Source: Natrarchaeobius halalkaliphilus
Lineage (GTDB): Archaea; Halobacteriota; Halobacteria; Halobacteriales; Natrialbaceae
Assembly (NCBI RefSeq): GCF_003841485.1
Contig: NZ_REFY01000003.1
Coordinates: 186,001-250,000, forward strand
Direction of reading: 5' to 3'
Length of the DNA stretch: 64,000 bases
The notes under the pieces are model-generated. The model had not been told where the DNA came from. It saw only the letters and a list, made by a program, of their open reading frames with translations, and did no database searches. Both the position numbers and the translations under genes were made by a program. Positions 43,691 to 52,700 of this stretch are shown piece after piece (positions within the stretch are counted from its first letter, which is position 1; the number at the start of each line of letters is the position of its first letter).

Positions 43691-45097
43691 ATGCCCGCCT
43701 TCGTCAACCGAGAACAGGAACTCGACAGGCTCCACGAGTTGTACGGGAGTGATTCTGCGGAATTGAGCGTCGTCTACGGGCGTCGGCGGATGGGAAAGAC
43801 AGCTCTCGTCGTCAAATCTATCGAAAATCGTGATGACGCCGTGTATCATCAGGCCGCACACGGGACGACGGAGCAGCAACTCGACTCCTTCATCGCTGAT
43901 GCTGCAACGGTGTTCCCGGGAGTCAACCGAATTCGGAAAGACTGGGAGAACGTTCTCACGTATCTCGCTGAACAGGACGCGATCGTGATCCTCGACGAGT
44001 TCCCGTACCTCGTAGACGAGAACGAAGCGCTCCCGTCTCTCATCCAGCGGCTCTGGGACCACAACGTCGAAGAGACGGCTGCGAGCTTCGTGCTGACTGG
44101 GTCGGCAATCGGGATGATACACAAGATAGCGCTCGACGGGAGTTCACCACTGTACGGCCGTATCTCCAAACGACCGAACGGGAAACTCGAAATCGGCCCG
44201 CTCCCGTTCGCTGCCGCGATGGAGTTCTTCCCGAATTACGCGCCGGCCGAACAGGTAATCGCGTACGGCGTGTTCGGGGGAACACCGGAGTACCTCAGGG
44301 CCGTGGACGACGCGCAGTCACTACAGGGGAACATTACGGAAACCCTACTGCTCCGTGACGGCGGCCTCCACGAGGAACCCGAGGACGTTCTGTACCGGGA
44401 ACTGGACGAGGTGGATCGGTATTTCGCCGTTCTGAAAGCGATGGCCGAGGGGAATCATAAGCGAAACGAGATCATCCAGGCCGCCGGGATCAACGCCAAC
44501 AGCGCGAGTTACTACCTCTCGCGCCTGCGGGAACTCCAGATAATCGAGCAGGAGTATCCGGTTACCGTTGACCCGTCCCGGAGCCGGAACAGCCGATATC
44601 GAATCCGAGACCAACTGTTCGCGTTCTGGTTCCGGTTCGTACACGGCCGTTCGTCCCGGTACGAAGTGTTTGGGGCGGATGCGTACGACGAACTCGTCGA
44701 ACCCCATCTCCCGGACTTCGTCAGTACGACGTTCGAATGTCTCTGTCAACGAGCAGTTCTTTACGAGTACGGGGATGTCTACAGGTTCACGGAAGTCCCG
44801 GATCGGTGGTGGGACACCGACGGACGCGAGATCGATATGGTGGCCCCGACGAACGACGGGACCTTACTGGTCGGGGAAGCGAAGTTCCAGCAACAGCCGA
44901 TGGGGTACGATGTTCTCGCCCAGCTTGAGCAAGAGGCTCCAGAAGTCGAGTGGTCGCCGACCGACGGCGACGTGAACTACGAATACGCACTGTTCAGTCG
45001 AAGCGGGTTCGCGTCGTCACTGGAGGAAGCAGCCGAGAAGCGCGACGACCTCGGTCTCTTCACGGTTGACGATGTCGTCGAGACACTGTCCGATTGA
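43691..45097 (+). CDS. AAA+ ATPase with DUF234-like C-terminal nuclease motif
   Basis: A 468-residue protein of the archaeal ATPase family (STAND/AAA-like). Walker A is GRRRMGKTA (30-38) and Walker B VILDEFPYL (99-107). The sensor-like FVLTGSAIGMI follows. A winged helix lies at about 255-290 (NHKRNEIIQAAGINANSASYYLSRL). The C-terminal domain has EID (380-382) and EAK (396-398), a PD-(D/E)xK nuclease pattern as in DUF234. Such genes occur singly in archaeal genomes and plasmids, with suspected roles in mobile DNA or defence. It is bracketed by 48-bp direct repeats. Confidence 0.85.
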   Translation: MPAFVNREQELDRLHELYGSDSAELSVVYGRRRMGKTALVVKSIENRDDAVYHQAAHGTTEQQLDSFIADAATVFPGVNRIRKDWENVLTYLAEQDAIVILDEFPYLVDENEALPSLIQRLWDHNVEETAASFVLTGSAIGMIHKIALDGSSPLYGRISKRPNGKLEIGPLPFAAAMEFFPNYAPAEQVIAYGVFGGTPEYLRAVDDAQSLQGNITETLLLRDGGLHEEPEDVLYRELDEVDRYFAVLKAMAEGNHKRNEIIQAAGINANSASYYLSRLRELQIIEQEYPVTVDPSRSRNSRYRIRDQLFAFWFRFVHGRSSRYEVFGADAYDELVEPHLPDFVSTTFECLCQRAVLYEYGDVYRFTEVPDRWWDTDGREIDMVAPTNDGTLLVGEAKFQQQPMGYDVLAQLEQEAPEVEWSPTDGDVNYEYALFSRSGFASSLEEAAEKRDDLGLFTVDDVVETLSD

Positions 45098-45610
45098 TAA
45101 CGGAGGGAGCAGTCCGTTTTGCACGCGGTTAGCGGTGAAAGCGACGCCTGGTTCTGTTTGCAGTCCAAGCCTCAGCGTAGAATAGTCATTAGATGGCCTA
45201 ATGGTGGATAGTTCCCGTGGATCGGTGGCCGCGCGATCCCGGGATACGGTTCATTTGTTTAACGCACGTTGTACGCTGTTTTCTAGATGACGCGGTTCTG
45301 CCGAGCCACACAAGAACTCCGTTCCTGTACGTTCCGACACAGAAATAGGAATCCCCTCACTAGACGAGGGTCGAGTAGCCCCGGGCGCGGTAGGATGGGG
45401 AGTTGGCGAGATGTTCGGTACGAACCCACCACTAATACTTAAACTCCTTCGATATCTAACCTCCCGATTCTTGGGAACATGGCCGAATACAGTATCGAAC
45501 GAACGCACTATGTATCGCTCTATTCAAGACCGGTCCCGAGTTCAATCTGCCGATGGAATAGACGTAAACGGTTCCCCCCGTTCTTACCGTCTCCCTTCCG
45601 AGACAGATCG
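45098..45610. other. 513-bp gene-free stretch after the ATPase gene
   Basis: No credible gene on either strand; the longest frames are basic and lack family motifs. It contains the right 48-bp repeat (45252-45299) and the palindrome ATCCCGGGAT just before it. A TATA-like TACTTAAAC (45436-45444) could serve the next gene with a leader of about 140 nt. Confidence 0.5.
45252..45299 (+). repeat. 48-bp direct repeat, right copy
   Basis: Same orientation as 43523-43570, 40/48 identical. It lies 154 bp after the ATPase stop codon. The internal inverted repeat AACG-CA-CGTT (45261-45270) is kept. The distance between copies is 1,729 bp start to start. Confidence 0.75.
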
Positions 45611-46321
45611 ATGAGCGTCATCGCGACGATTTCGGTCCCTACGACGGAGTTCCCGTTCGGAACCTTGCTCGAGGCGGATCCGGAAACGACCCTTACTGTG
45701 GAGACGACGGTTCCGACGAGCACCGGTGCAGTCCCGTACCTCTGGATCTCTGCACCTCAGCCCGACTGCGTCGTTGGCGCGATTGACGCCGCATCCACCG
45801 TCGAATCCGTCTCGATCGTCGATCGGATGAACGGCCACGTCCTCGTGTCGATCGACTGGATCGATCGGATCAACGGCGTTTTACGGGCGATCGAACGCGG
45901 TGACGCGATCGTCACCAGCGCCGTCGGAACACACGAGGGATGGTCGTTTCGGCTTCGTTTCCCCGCATACGAGGAACTTTCTACGTTCTATACGGACTGT
46001 GCCGATCGTGGCATCTCGATCGAACTCGTTCAGCTTCACGAAACGGTCAGTCCGGACTGTGACGGACGGTTCGGGCTGACCGCAGCCCAGCGTGAACTCG
46101 TGATCGCGGCCTACGAGTCGGGCTACTTCGACGTTCCTCGAGAGACCACGCTCGTCGAACTCGGGGATCGGTTCGGAATCTCCGATTCGGCGGTCTCACA
46201 GCGGCTTCGACGCGGGCTCGCTGCCCTGATCGATACCACGATGGCCGTCGAGACGGACACACAGAAGTCGGTGAACTCTGACGGACAGGCGACGCCCGAG
46301 ACCGGGACCGAGACGGACTAG
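45611..46321 (+). CDS. Bacterio-opsin activator-like regulator with HTH_10 domain
   Basis: A 236-residue protein. The N-terminal sensor region (about 1-155) is of the GAF/bat-associated type (FPFGTLLEADPETTLTVET; LRFPAYEELSTFYTDCADRGI). The C-terminal HTH_10 domain reads LTAAQRELVIAAYESGYFDVPRETTL, then ELGDRFGISDSAVSQRLRRGL. This architecture is frequent in haloarchaeal regulators named after Bat. The target is unknown. The start is ATG 45611. An in-frame ATG at 45479 would add a basic, non-halophilic 44 residues, so it is rejected. Confidence 0.85.
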   Translation: MSVIATISVPTTEFPFGTLLEADPETTLTVETTVPTSTGAVPYLWISAPQPDCVVGAIDAASTVESVSIVDRMNGHVLVSIDWIDRINGVLRAIERGDAIVTSAVGTHEGWSFRLRFPAYEELSTFYTDCADRGISIELVQLHETVSPDCDGRFGLTAAQRELVIAAYESGYFDVPRETTLVELGDRFGISDSAVSQRLRRGLAALIDTTMAVETDTQKSVNSDGQATPETGTETD

Positions 46322-46475
46322 CGGCGCATCCCTCGTCGATCTCGAGAAATCGAAAATTCGGCGTTCGAATTCTCGAAAAATCGGTGATTTATCGGCCGGA
46401 CGAAAACGGCTCTTCGCCGGTCACTCTTTCGACGTAATCGTGGCCGTTATGGGTTCACGGAGCGTTTCCCTATCC

Positions 46476-47108
46476 GTGAGAAACGTCACTGACAGGACGA
46501 GCAATCCGTTCGGCCTGCGTCCGCCGTTCGACCGGACGGAGCCGACCGAACGAACGGCGGTTTTCGGGTACGGCGACGCCAACGCCGATTTCCACGTCAT
46601 CGGGGATTATCCCGGTAACCACGGTGGAACGCGTACGGGCGTTCCGTTCACGGAAACCGATGCCGGTTCGGCGATCCAGGACGTCCTTCGAGAACTCGAG
46701 TTCGTTCACGGCTTTCGGGAGCGGCCTGATCTCGAGAACTTGTACCTGAGCTACGTTCACATGTGTTGTCTGCCCGACGGACACGAGCCGACCGAGTCGG
46801 AGTACGCCGAACTCGAACGGTTCTTCGACGCCGAACTCCGGGCGATCAACGCACACGTCCTGTTACCGGTCGGAGAGCGACCGACCGACCACGTCCTTCG
46901 GGAGTACACCACCCAGCGAGACCGCCTCGAGTTCGACATGCCGACGCTTCACGCGAACGAGGTCCGTGGAAGGGGGTTCATGGTCGTTCCGATCCGCGAC
47001 CCGTCCGAGTGGACCGACGGCGACCGCGAGGCGCTGGTCTCGAAGCTCGAGTCGATCCTCGAGAGCGACTATCGACAGACGAAGGGCGTTGCGACGAGTA
47101 TCGGATGA
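46476..47108 (+). CDS. Uracil-DNA glycosylase superfamily protein
   Basis: A 210-residue protein. The motif YGDANADFHVIGDYPGNHGG resembles the family 4/5 UDG motif 1 (GxGxPxADxMxVGEAPG), with Asp/Tyr at catalytic-like positions. TGVPFTETDAGSAIQDVL and a VHMCCLPDGHEPTESE stretch with a Cys pair follow. Then come VLLPVGERPTDHVL and a PIRDPSEW C-terminal loop. It may repair deaminated bases, but it diverges from the characterised families. GTG 46476 gives the compact start; ATG 46440 is an alternative. Confidence 0.78.
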   Translation: MRNVTDRTSNPFGLRPPFDRTEPTERTAVFGYGDANADFHVIGDYPGNHGGTRTGVPFTETDAGSAIQDVLRELEFVHGFRERPDLENLYLSYVHMCCLPDGHEPTESEYAELERFFDAELRAINAHVLLPVGERPTDHVLREYTTQRDRLEFDMPTLHANEVRGRGFMVVPIRDPSEWTDGDREALVSKLESILESDYRQTKGVATSIG

Positions 47109-47154
47109 GCCGTCGTCGATTCCGTACGGTTCGCTGTGGACGGTCTCGAGTCGG

Positions 47155-48525
47155 TCACCGGCCCATGTGTTTCCTGATCGTCGCACGAAGCGGTAGCCCG
47201 AGCGCACCGATCATCGGCAGCAGTACGAACGCGACGAGATCGAACACCAGCGATACCTCGCCGATCAGTCCGGCTGCGAATCCGAGGGCAGGGGCGAGTA
47301 CCGGGAGGACGTACAGATACGACGGCTGCCAACCGGGACCGCGCCTCGTATGGTAGACGACGACGCCGAACAGAAACGGCATGAGAACCGCACCGGAAAG
47401 CAGTGGACCGCCGACCATGCTCGTCGGGACCGTCACCGCAAGCGCGATCAGGATCGTCTCGTCGATCGTGATCGGTCCCCAGGTGTCCTCTCGCCATCTC
47501 AGTCGGGCAAAGAGAACGACCGCGAACGCAACACCGACGATCCCGGCGAGTACGGCGGTCGAGGGCACCGACTCGAGAAACGGGGGGACGAGTTCGACGC
47601 TCGAGACGAAACCGATCGAACTGTCGAGCCCGTACCGGCCGCTCGAGAGAACGCTCAAAACACCCTCGACGTCACCACCCACAGCGGCCAGTTCAGCGCG
47701 GAGCGTGTCGACTGCGGCCTCGTTCTCGGAGACGGCGTGACCGAGCCCGGCGACGTAGACGAGCACCGCCAGCCAGATCGCCGGTAGTGCGACGTTTCGA
47801 CGGCGCCACCAGCGAACGAGACCATCGATCCGTCCCGTTCGTCTCGCGTCCGAGCGCCGGGAGTGCTGGGAACGACGGTGTCCGTGAGCGGTTCCACCGT
47901 CGGTGGAGCTGACACCGTGGTCCTCGGTGGCGGCCGTGGTCGAGTCGGCTCCGGCGGATGATGCCGTCGCGCGTCCGCTGGCCGACGTCGCACTGGTACC
48001 GGTCGACGTCGTTCGAGTCCCCGTCGCGCTCGTCGTCACGTCTTCCGTCCTCGTGGCCGTCGCCTCGTGGTCGCTTCCGACGGCTCCTCGCGTCGAAGCC
48101 GCCGTCGAAGAGCGCCTCGATCTCGATGATCGCGGGTCGGAAGTCGTCGATCCCGTCCCGGCTGTCGATTCGTCCTCTGCTGTCTCGCTCGAGGATCGAC
48201 CCGGCCGGGTTCGTGTCGTCGACTCCCTTCGCTCGCCACTCTCAGTCGACGTCTCGCTCGTGTTCGTCCAGACGTCGGGAGACGGGATTCCACTGGTTCG
48301 CTTTGCGACGTACTCGCGGTGTCCCAGTCGGTCGTACGCCTTTCGTTCGGTCGGGTCTCCGAGGATATCGTGAGCCTTTTTGACGGCGGTAAACTGCGCT
48401 CGGGCCCGGTCGTCGTCGTTGACGTCCGGGTGATACACGCGGACCTTCTCGCGATAGGCATCCTTGATCTCGTCCGGGGATGCGTCGGGAGGGATCTCGA
48501 GAAGATCGTAGAAATCTGCTGTCAT
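47155..48525 (-). CDS. J-domain protein with Ser/Thr-rich linker and membrane domain
   Basis: A 456-residue protein. The N-terminal J-domain (about 3-68, TADFYDLLEIPPDASPDEIKDAY with HPD in YHPDVND) stimulates Hsp70 ATPase. Residues about 75-235 are a low-complexity Ser/Thr/Gly/acidic linker. The rest has about five membrane segments (for example VALPAIWLAVLVYVAGLG, AGIVGVAFAVVLFARLRW). The typical DnaJ G/F, zinc and C-terminal domains are absent. It should recruit DnaK to the membrane. On the minus strand TTTATAAG lies about 50 nt upstream. Confidence 0.85.
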   Translation of the reverse strand: MTADFYDLLEIPPDASPDEIKDAYREKVRVYHPDVNDDDRARAQFTAVKKAHDILGDPTERKAYDRLGHREYVAKRTSGIPSPDVWTNTSETSTESGERRESTTRTRPGRSSSETAEDESTAGTGSTTSDPRSSRSRRSSTAASTRGAVGSDHEATATRTEDVTTSATGTRTTSTGTSATSASGRATASSAGADSTTAATEDHGVSSTDGGTAHGHRRSQHSRRSDARRTGRIDGLVRWWRRRNVALPAIWLAVLVYVAGLGHAVSENEAAVDTLRAELAAVGGDVEGVLSVLSSGRYGLDSSIGFVSSVELVPPFLESVPSTAVLAGIVGVAFAVVLFARLRWREDTWGPITIDETILIALAVTVPTSMVGGPLLSGAVLMPFLFGVVVYHTRRGPGWQPSYLYVLPVLAPALGFAAGLIGEVSLVFDLVAFVLLPMIGALGLPLRATIRKHMGR

Positions 48526-48819
48526 AGCGAGTCGGAAACCCTGTTGGGCTACTGCAATCTACTCGGGGACTTATAAAATCGTTACGTCCGACAGACGGGC
48601 CGTGTCGCAGGCCGTTGGGTCCGGTCGAACCGATCGCGAGCTGCTTTCACAGGGTCTGCTGTAGTTGACTCGATCGAACCGCGGACGGTTCGCGGTTACG
48701 GAGAATCAACGAGAAAAGCTCGCGTTTCGGCGCAGGGAAGACGGTAACCAGACCACACGGCAGCAGTTCCTACCTGTGGATCGGGCAGCGGATGGCGGCT
48801 CGCGGATTGGGTACGACAC
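48526..48819. other. 294-bp gap between the J-domain and dinB genes
   Basis: No credible gene. Near 48570-48580 is the TATA-like element of the J-domain gene (minus strand). The rest shows nothing I recognise. Confidence 0.4.
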
Positions 48820-50172
48820 CTAGCAGAAATCCGACAGCGACGTCTGGTCGTCCGGGAGATCCGTCAAAAACACACCAGCAGTCGTTTCGTCGTCCGCTTC
48901 GGTCCGTTCGTCTCCACCCTCGATATCGGTCCGTTCGTTCCCACTTGCGCTGGATTCGCCCTCTGTCCGTCCGAGGGCCGTCCGTTCGTCCCGATCCGTC
49001 TCCCAGCTATCGAGGCTGGCCTGGTCGACCGATGCGAACTCGAGGTTCGCGACGCGGACGCCGAGTTTTCGCACCGGACTGTCGTCGAACTCGGTAAAGA
49101 GGTCGCGTGCGAGTCGGCCGACGAGGTCGGGATCGTCGATGGGACCGGGTACCGATCGCTCGCGGGTGTTGACGTCGTACGGCGGCGTGACGGCTTTGAC
49201 GCCGACAGTCCGGTACAGCGCACCCTCGCGGCGAGCCCGATCGGCAACAGCCGCCGCGAGCGTTTCGATCTGGTCGTACTTCGGTTTCGGCTCTTCGACT
49301 GGCTCCGGGAAGGCGGCTTCTCGCGAAAAGCTCTTTGGCTTTCCCTTCGGCTCGACGCGCCGGTCGTCCTCACCGCGTGCACGGTCGAAGAGCTCCCGTC
49401 CTCGCTCGCCAAAGCGCTCGACCAGCGGCTCCGGATCCGCCGCCGCGACGTCACCGGCCGTCTCGAGACCCATCTCCCGGAGTTCGCGTGCGGTTACGGG
49501 ACCGACGCCGTGGAGCAACTCGACGGGGAGCGACGTGAGGAACTCGCGGACTTCGTCGGGTTGGACGACCGTCAGTCCGTCCGGTTTATCGAAGTCGCTT
49601 GCGATCTTCGCTGCGCTCATCGACGGTGCGACGCCGACGCTGACGGTGAGCCCGACCTCCCGACGGACTCGGTCTTTGACGTGACGGGCGAAGCCGTCTG
49701 CGACCTCCCAGGCCGTTCGACTCGTGACGTCGAGATAGGCCTCGTCGATACTCACCTCCCGGACGACGTCGGCACACTCGTGGAGGATCTCGCGGACGTC
49801 GGCCGCGACGGACTCGTAGTAATCCATATCGACCGGGCGATAGTATCCGGTTTCCTCGAGTTCGAGGTCGGAACTCGAGTCGGCGTCGCTATCGAGGTCG
49901 ACGGAAGCCCGCCGCGGAAGCCGCTCGAGCGCCGTCGAAATAGCCTGTGCGCTTTCGACGCCGACCGCTCGAGCTTCGTAGCTTGCGGTCGCGACGGCTC
50001 CGACGGTGTCTCCCGGCTCGTATCCCATTCCGACGACGACGGGTTCGCCGCGCAGTTTCGGCTCGCGAAGCCGCTCGCACGACGCATAGAAGCAATCGGC
50101 GTCGACGTGACAGACGATTCGATCGGCGCCGTCCGCTCGTTCGACGCCGGGCAATCGCGATCCGTGAGCCAT
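48820..50172 (-). CDS. dinB: DNA polymerase IV (DinB/Dbh, Y-family)
   Basis: A 450-residue translesion polymerase. Catalytic motifs are IVCHVDADCFYASCE (Asp) and VSIDEAYLDVT (Asp-Glu). HhH LLHGVGPVTAREL is followed by a thumb and little-finger domain. The protein ends in an acidic linker and QTSLSDFC (residues 443-450), a PCNA-interacting PIP-box-like motif at the extreme C-terminus. It bypasses damaged bases and is tethered by PCNA. Residues about 90-115 hold an acidic insertion (DSDADSSSDLELEE). ATG 50172 is preferred. Confidence 0.96.
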   Translation of the reverse strand: MAHGSRLPGVERADGADRIVCHVDADCFYASCERLREPKLRGEPVVVGMGYEPGDTVGAVATASYEARAVGVESAQAISTALERLPRRASVDLDSDADSSSDLELEETGYYRPVDMDYYESVAADVREILHECADVVREVSIDEAYLDVTSRTAWEVADGFARHVKDRVRREVGLTVSVGVAPSMSAAKIASDFDKPDGLTVVQPDEVREFLTSLPVELLHGVGPVTARELREMGLETAGDVAAADPEPLVERFGERGRELFDRARGEDDRRVEPKGKPKSFSREAAFPEPVEEPKPKYDQIETLAAAVADRARREGALYRTVGVKAVTPPYDVNTRERSVPGPIDDPDLVGRLARDLFTEFDDSPVRKLGVRVANLEFASVDQASLDSWETDRDERTALGRTEGESSASGNERTDIEGGDERTEADDETTAGVFLTDLPDDQTSLSDFC

Positions 50173-50469
50173 TCGTTCGGAGTTAGTGGCTGGTGCTGTT
50201 GAGACTGTCGGACGAGCCGGACGGTGCCGTGGTCGTGAACGTGGTGGTCGGTGGCCGGACCGATGACGGGAGTGCTGACGCTATTGGCGGCCGTGATCGC
50301 GGCGAGTCGCTGTCCGGAAGTCGATGGGTGGACGGTACAGCATCGATTTACACACCCATCGCACAGCCGTCGTTCGATCACGAGTGCGTCGACTTCCAGC
50401 GGCTACTTATACTGAACCGGGCGCGCTCGACGAACAAAGTTTATTACCGCGTCGTTATTTCGAGAAGTT
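50173..50469. other. 297-bp gap between dinB and the beta-helix lipoprotein gene
   Basis: No credible gene. A TATA-like GTTTATTAC lies about 30 nt upstream of the ATG at 50470 and should drive the lipoprotein gene. Confidence 0.45.
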
Positions 50470-51852
50470 ATGAACGATCTCCAGAAGGGAACCGATCTGC
50501 GGCGACGAACGGTTCTTCTCGGATCCGGCCTCGCCGTCGCCGGGTTCGCAGGGTGTCTCGACGACGAACCGGAGGGTAACGGCGAAAACGACGGCAAAAG
50601 CGACGGCGGAAACGACGGCGGAGACGAGAACGGAGGTGAAAGCGACGACGATAGCGAGGACGAGACCAACGACGACGAACAAACGGAAGACGACGGGCCG
50701 CAGCCGCCCGAACCCGACTTTCTGGTCGGCTCGAGTCAGGATGCCGACTACGAAACGCTTCAGGAGGCCTACGACTCGCTTCAGTCCGGCGACGTGATCG
50801 GTATAGAGCCCGGTACGTATACCCTCCAGCAGTCGGTCGACTCCGCCGAGGTCGACGGCGAAATCCTGACCAGGAGCTACACGTACGTCGGAGAATCACC
50901 GGATGAGACCACTATCGAGATCCTGGTTCCGGACGAGCCTTCGTTTATCGTCCAGGGCCTCGTCCACTACGATCCCGAGGACGGCGCACCCGAATTCTGG
51001 AACGTGGCCCTCGAGATTCCCGCGGATCTCGAGTACGCCCGAACCGAGGACGAGGATGCCTACGAGGACGGTGAGGCACAGATTAACGCACACTTCTGTA
51101 CGGTTGAGGGGACGCTTGGCGGCCCGACGGCTGCACACGGGACGGTTTTCATGGATGACCTCTCCCACGAGATCTCACCGACCGACTGTCGCTTTCACGG
51201 GGAAGTCGGCGGCCGGTCGATTGCCGGACGAGAGTGTCGGTTCGATGGTGATCTCAAGAGCAGGAACGGATACGTACTGGACAGCGTAATCGACGGGACG
51301 GTCAACCTGAACAGCGTTCTCTTACGTCGATGCGAGATCAGACGCGGAATCAACGTCAACGGGGGCGGCAGAGTCGAGGACTGTCTCGTCGAGCCCAAAC
51401 CCGACTCCAATCTCGCCATCGACATCAGAAGCGAGTACGCTGCGACGGTCACCGGATCGGAGATCCGAGGAACCGTCCGCTCGAACCAGGACGGATCGCA
51501 CATCGATCGCTTCGAGCTGAACCGGTTCGACGTCCCCGGGGCGAGGTACATCATCGATGGCGCGCCGGCGACCGATATCTACCTGAACGCGTTCGTCGGC
51601 GGCGACGTCAGAATTACGACCGATACCGGCGATCTCGCCTCGTTCCCGGCCGAGGAACTCGACGTGTACGATCCAGAGCGCGAACTGGGGAACTACTACT
51701 CGGAGTGGGACGAGACGAGCGACGCCGACGAGGGTATCCTCGGAACGCGAACGCTCCCCGGCGAGGACGGGGCCATGGATCGACATCCGCTCGCAACTCC
51801 CGACGTCGAGGCCTACGCGAAGGCCGCGACCGAAGCCGACGAAGACGACTAA
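50470..51852 (+). CDS. Tat lipoprotein with right-handed beta-helix
   Basis: A 460-residue secreted protein. The twin-Arg signal DLRRRTVLLGSG is followed by a hydrophobic stretch and lipobox FAGC, so it should be lipid-anchored outside the cell. Residues about 32-75 are a Gly/Asp/Glu low-complexity linker. From about 80 on, short repeated strands (EPGTYTLQQSV; VIDGTVNLNSVLLRRCEIRRG) suggest a pectate-lyase-like parallel beta-helix. No sugar-active catalytic residues are recognised. A TATA-like GTTTATTAC lies about 30 nt upstream. Confidence 0.75.
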   Translation: MNDLQKGTDLRRRTVLLGSGLAVAGFAGCLDDEPEGNGENDGKSDGGNDGGDENGGESDDDSEDETNDDEQTEDDGPQPPEPDFLVGSSQDADYETLQEAYDSLQSGDVIGIEPGTYTLQQSVDSAEVDGEILTRSYTYVGESPDETTIEILVPDEPSFIVQGLVHYDPEDGAPEFWNVALEIPADLEYARTEDEDAYEDGEAQINAHFCTVEGTLGGPTAAHGTVFMDDLSHEISPTDCRFHGEVGGRSIAGRECRFDGDLKSRNGYVLDSVIDGTVNLNSVLLRRCEIRRGINVNGGGRVEDCLVEPKPDSNLAIDIRSEYAATVTGSEIRGTVRSNQDGSHIDRFELNRFDVPGARYIIDGAPATDIYLNAFVGGDVRITTDTGDLASFPAEELDVYDPERELGNYYSEWDETSDADEGILGTRTLPGEDGAMDRHPLATPDVEAYAKAATEADEDD

Positions 51853-51878
51853 TCTTCGTCGAGAGCCGGAGGGTCAAC

Positions 51879-52208
51879 TCAATTGTACTCTCGCCACCGG
51901 TGACCACATTCGGTGCACTTGAAGAATCGGGTCGGCGGTTCGTCCGCAGAAGCCGTCTGTTTCAACGTATACCACGCCTCCTGATTGCCACACTCGTCAC
52001 AGACAACGTCCGACGCCTTCGGCTTTCCCTCGAAATTGGCGTCCTCGCTGGATTCGATCACGTCTCCGTCGGTCTGTGACTCCGTCGTGACGAACTCGTC
52101 CTCTCGGTCACGGTTCCGTTCGGTCGACGCCCCGCAGTCGTCGTTCGTACAGATCATGCGCTCGCCGCTGGCTTTCATCATCGAGCCACAGTCGTCACAG
52201 AACTGCAT
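51879..52208 (-). CDS. tfs: Transcription factor S (TFS, RPB9/TFIIS-like)
   Basis: A 109-residue transcript-cleavage factor. The N-terminal zinc ribbon has CDDC and CTNDDC. An acidic linker separates it from the C-terminal ribbon VCDECGNQEAWYTLKQT. The hallmark acidic hairpin ASADEPPTRFFKC (the DE pair that enters the polymerase active site) and the CTEC pair follow. It rescues backtracked RNA polymerase. Its 5' end overlaps the end of the gene at 52178-52663 on the same strand by 31 nt. Confidence 0.97.
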   Translation of the reverse strand: MQFCDDCGSMMKASGERMICTNDDCGASTERNRDREDEFVTTESQTDGDVIESSEDANFEGKPKASDVVCDECGNQEAWYTLKQTASADEPPTRFFKCTECGHRWREYN

Positions 52209-52663
52209 CGGAGAACGCTACGGCTGCGAGCGCAAAAACCCCCACGTCCTAGCTTCGAGCGCGGTCGGGACTCTTCTGTCCGTCCGCCGCTCGAGTGTAA
52301 CTCCGACGACGGCGGTCGAAGCCTCTCCCCGAGAAGATCTGCTATCGTCGTGTCGGACTCCCCGCTATCGTCGTCTGGTTTGACCTGGACGACGCGTGAG
52401 CGAACGTCTTCGATGAGATCAATGAACCCCTCGCGCTGTGCATCGAGCGCTCCTTCCAGGAACTCGATCTCGCTTCGGTCGACGAGTTCGGCGCCGGGAT
52501 CGAGTCCGTCGTCGGCCGAGACGTGGTGGGCGGCGACCACCATCTGACGGCACATCTCTTCGCGCGTTTCGCCGCGTCGATCGGCTTCCGTTCGGATCCA
52601 GTCGTCGACGTCAGGGGGAAGCGCGAACGAGACGCCGCCATCCTGATGGTCCTCGCTCGCCAT
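52178..52663 (-). pseudogene. Haloarchaeal helical protein, probably truncated or frameshifted
   Basis: The frame encodes 161 residues. Residues 1-95 read as a normal acidic helical protein: VSFALPPDVDDWIRTEADRRGETREEMCRQ, then FLEGALDAQREGFIDLIEDVRSRVVQVKPDD. After IADLLGERL the sequence turns Arg/Ser-rich and loses haloarchaeal composition. Relatives I recall carry a long coiled coil and a terminal zinc finger after this point, absent here. A frame change or deletion near 52325 is likely. Alternatively it is simply a short gene ending at 52178. It overlaps the tfs start by 31 nt. Confidence 0.5.
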
Positions 52664-52700
52664 TACCCTGTTTACGGACTCGCTTACCTGTTGTGGCACG

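Noticed and set aside
45479..45610. Upstream ATG for the bat-like regulator
   Set aside because: The 44 added residues are basic, Pro/Arg-rich and unlike haloarchaeal coding sequence, so ATG 45611 is preferred.
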